Part shown: positions 62,691 through 64,000 of the stretch, one piece after another | Position numbering within the stretch: position 1 is the stretch's first letter | Layout of the letters: each line of letters starts with the position of its first letter | From: Rufibacter hautae | GTDB lineage: Bacteria; Bacteroidota; Bacteroidia; Cytophagales; Hymenobacteraceae | Assembly: GCF_008271695.1 (NCBI RefSeq) | Contig: NZ_VKKY01000001.1 | Coordinates: forward strand, 986,589 to 1,050,588 | Direction: 5' to 3' | DNA length: 64,000 bases | Program-made: the position numbers and the translations under genes | The notes under the pieces: generated by a model | The model's database searches: none | What the model saw: only the letters and a program-made list of their open reading frames with translations | Told to the model about the DNA's origin: nothing

Positions 62691-64000
62691 TCATTCACTT
62701 TCACTAAAACGCACGGGCGGCTTGCGGTGCTTTGTGCCCTGCTCATACGAATACGTGAGCTTGATCAGCGTAGGCTCTGCAAACAGATCGCCCAGGAACT
62801 GCAGGCCGGCCGGCAGGTTGCCATAGGTATAGCCCATGGGTACCGTAAAGGCGGGTAAGCCGGTGTGCGGCGCAATGATCTGGCTATTGTCGCCCTTGTA
62901 GCCCTTGAAATCGCCTACTTTCGCGGGCGGGTGGTTCCAGGTTGGATAAATAACCGCATCCAGCCGGTGCTTTTTCATGGCCCCGGTCACAGCCTCCCGG
63001 AAAGCGATGCGGCGGGTATCGTGGTAGGCATCGCCGCAAGTGGTGGCATTAGCAGCCGGTGCGGTCGTCTGGCTCAGTTCGTACTCTAAGTTTTCTTTGA
63101 TGTAGGCCGAGTACTTGCCCGAGGCTGCTACTTCCTGCAAATTCTTCACCGGCGCCTTGGGTCCCAGAGAGGCCAGGTACTGGTTTATATCGTGCTGAAA
63201 AACGGAACACCACTGATCCTCGCTTACCTCCGCAAAATTCGGGACTTCAAAAGGATCCACGATCTCGGCACCCAGGCGTTTGAGGTCTGCAATGGCTTTT
63301 TCAAACAGGGCTTTTACCTGTGGGTCGGGGTTTTTGTCACTCAATATCCGCAGCACGCCAATACGGGCGCCTTTGAGGCCGTTCTTATCCAGGAATTGGC
63401 GGTAGTTGGCCGGTACCTTGCCCCGGCTGTGTTCGGTTAGTGGATCAGCTGGGTCGTGACCCGCAATTACCTCCAATATACGGGTAGCGTCTTCTACCGT
63501 CCGGGCCATGGGACCGCCCACATCGTTGCGCAGATACAGCGGCGCGATGCCCGCACGGCTGGTAAGCCCCAACGTGGAGCGGAAGCCCACCAGAGCATTG
63601 TGCGAAGAAGGACCACGAATGGAGTTGCCAGTATCAGAACCCAAACCCACGCTGCCCAGGTTGGCAGCCACCGCCGCAGCCGTGCCGCCGCTGGATCCGG
63701 CCGGTACATGCCCTAGGTTGTATGGATTCAGTGTTTCGCCCGCAATGGAACTGATGGAGACCATGGGACTGAAGGCCCACTCGGCCATGTTGGATTTCGC
63801 CAGCACCAATGCGCCAGCCTCCTGCAGTACCCGCACCTGGTAGGCATCGGTCTCCGGCTCAAAGCCTTTCATGGCCAGCGAGCCCGCGGCGGTTTGCAGG
63901 CCCTTGGTATTGAAATTGTCTTTCACAATAAGCGGAATGCAGTGCAGCGGCCGCAGTTTTTTCGTTTTCCGGTATTCTGCATCCAGTTCCCGGGCCAGTT
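62691..64000 (-). CDS. Amidase signature enzyme, 5' end outside window
   Basis: At least 411 residues, open to the right edge; upstream of the internal GTG at 63926 the frame continues as [17 protein letters not shown], so the true start lies beyond 64000. The Ser-cisSer-Lys triad is present: Lys in VKDNFNT, Ser in PAGSSGGT and GNSIRGPSS. It hydrolyses an amide, substrate unassigned. C-terminal motif [20 protein letters not shown] is normal. Confidence 0.9.
   Translation of the reverse strand, partial: LARELDAEYRKTKKLRPLHCIPLIVKDNFNTKGLQTAAGSLAMKGFEPETDAYQVRVLQEAGALVLAKSNMAEWAFSPMVSISSIAGETLNPYNLGHVPAGSSGGTAAAVAANLGSVGLGSDTGNSIRGPSSHNALVGFRSTLGLTSRAGIAPLYLRNDVGGPMARTVEDATRILEVIAGHDPADPLTEHSRGKVPANYRQFLDKNGLKGARIGVLRILSDKNPDPQVKALFEKAIADLKRLGAEIVDPFEVPNFAEVSEDQWCSVFQHDINQYLASLGPKAPVKNLQEVAASGKYSAYIKENLEYELSQTTAPAANATTCGDAYHDTRRIAFREAVTGAMKKHRLDAVIYPTWNHPPAKVGDFKGYKGDNSQIIAPHTGLPAFTVPMGYTYGNLPAGLQFLGDLFAEPTLIKLTYSYEQGTKHRKPPVRFSESE

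Overview
The window looks like chromosome from a Bacteroidota bacterium of the order Cytophagales, most like the Hymenobacteraceae (Rufibacter/Pontibacter type). This rests on gene content: a hybrid two-component regulator with propeller sensor, a type IX secretion sorting domain, lipoprotein glycosidases, a TamL/TamB pair and DUF2490 and DUF1080 proteins. It also rests on moderately high G+C coding sequence, absence of clear Shine-Dalgarno sites, and a few TAnnTTTG-type -7 motifs. Genus assignment is inference.

Left third (154-21935): a beta-mannan / galactomannan utilisation locus. A membrane hybrid sensor-regulator (minus strand) faces a GH3 and a GH5 lipoprotein glycosidase; an AraC regulator (minus) follows. 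Then a same-strand run encodes GH26 mannanase, Na+/sugar symporter, GH130 mannosyl-glucose phosphorylase, cellobiose/mannobiose 2-epimerase, a CBM-GH26-T9SS mannanase, GH27 alpha-galactosidase, a SASA acetylesterase and a GH5_7-type mannanase. Together they would deacetylate, degalactosylate and cut mannan, import mannobiose, epimerise it to mannosyl-glucose and phosphorolyse it to mannose-1-phosphate and glucose. No SusC/SusD pair lies in the locus.

22.2-29.9 kb: a chromate-type module. A ChrB-domain/AraC-HTH fusion, a tRNA-Cys-like gene with odd bases, a TonB-dependent receptor, a DUF2490 protein and a two-domain ChrA transporter, ended by a perfect 23-bp hairpin.

30-36.9 kb: a small Cys/His-repeat lipoprotein, a four-helix-bundle membrane protein, an SDR oxidoreductase, a large TolB-propeller/amidohydrolase, then almost 1 kb of non-coding repeats.

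36.9-44.2 kb (minus strand): GMC dehydrogenase, Gfo/Idh/MocA oxidoreductase, gluconate-dehydrogenase subunit-3-like protein, cytochrome c, DUF1080 3-keto-glycoside hydrolase and two TIM-barrel isomerase-like proteins. Almost all carry Tat or lipoprotein signals, suggesting a periplasmic 3-keto-sugar (oxidative glycoside cleavage) pathway.

44.6-64 kb: mostly housekeeping: TerC, YajQ, GNAT proteins, lipocalin, TamB and TamL, a small redox/stress group (F420-reductase-like protein, frameshifted pirin, Crp/Fnr regulator, NmrA-like reductase), asparagine synthetase B, ACT and DinB-like proteins and an amidase cut by the window edge.

The strongest signal outside genes is an imperfect palindrome of about 35 bp that occurs about 28 times, in a large share of the intergenic gaps and in no gene that I found. 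Two MITE-like inverted-repeat elements and a cluster of other short palindromic repeats are also present.
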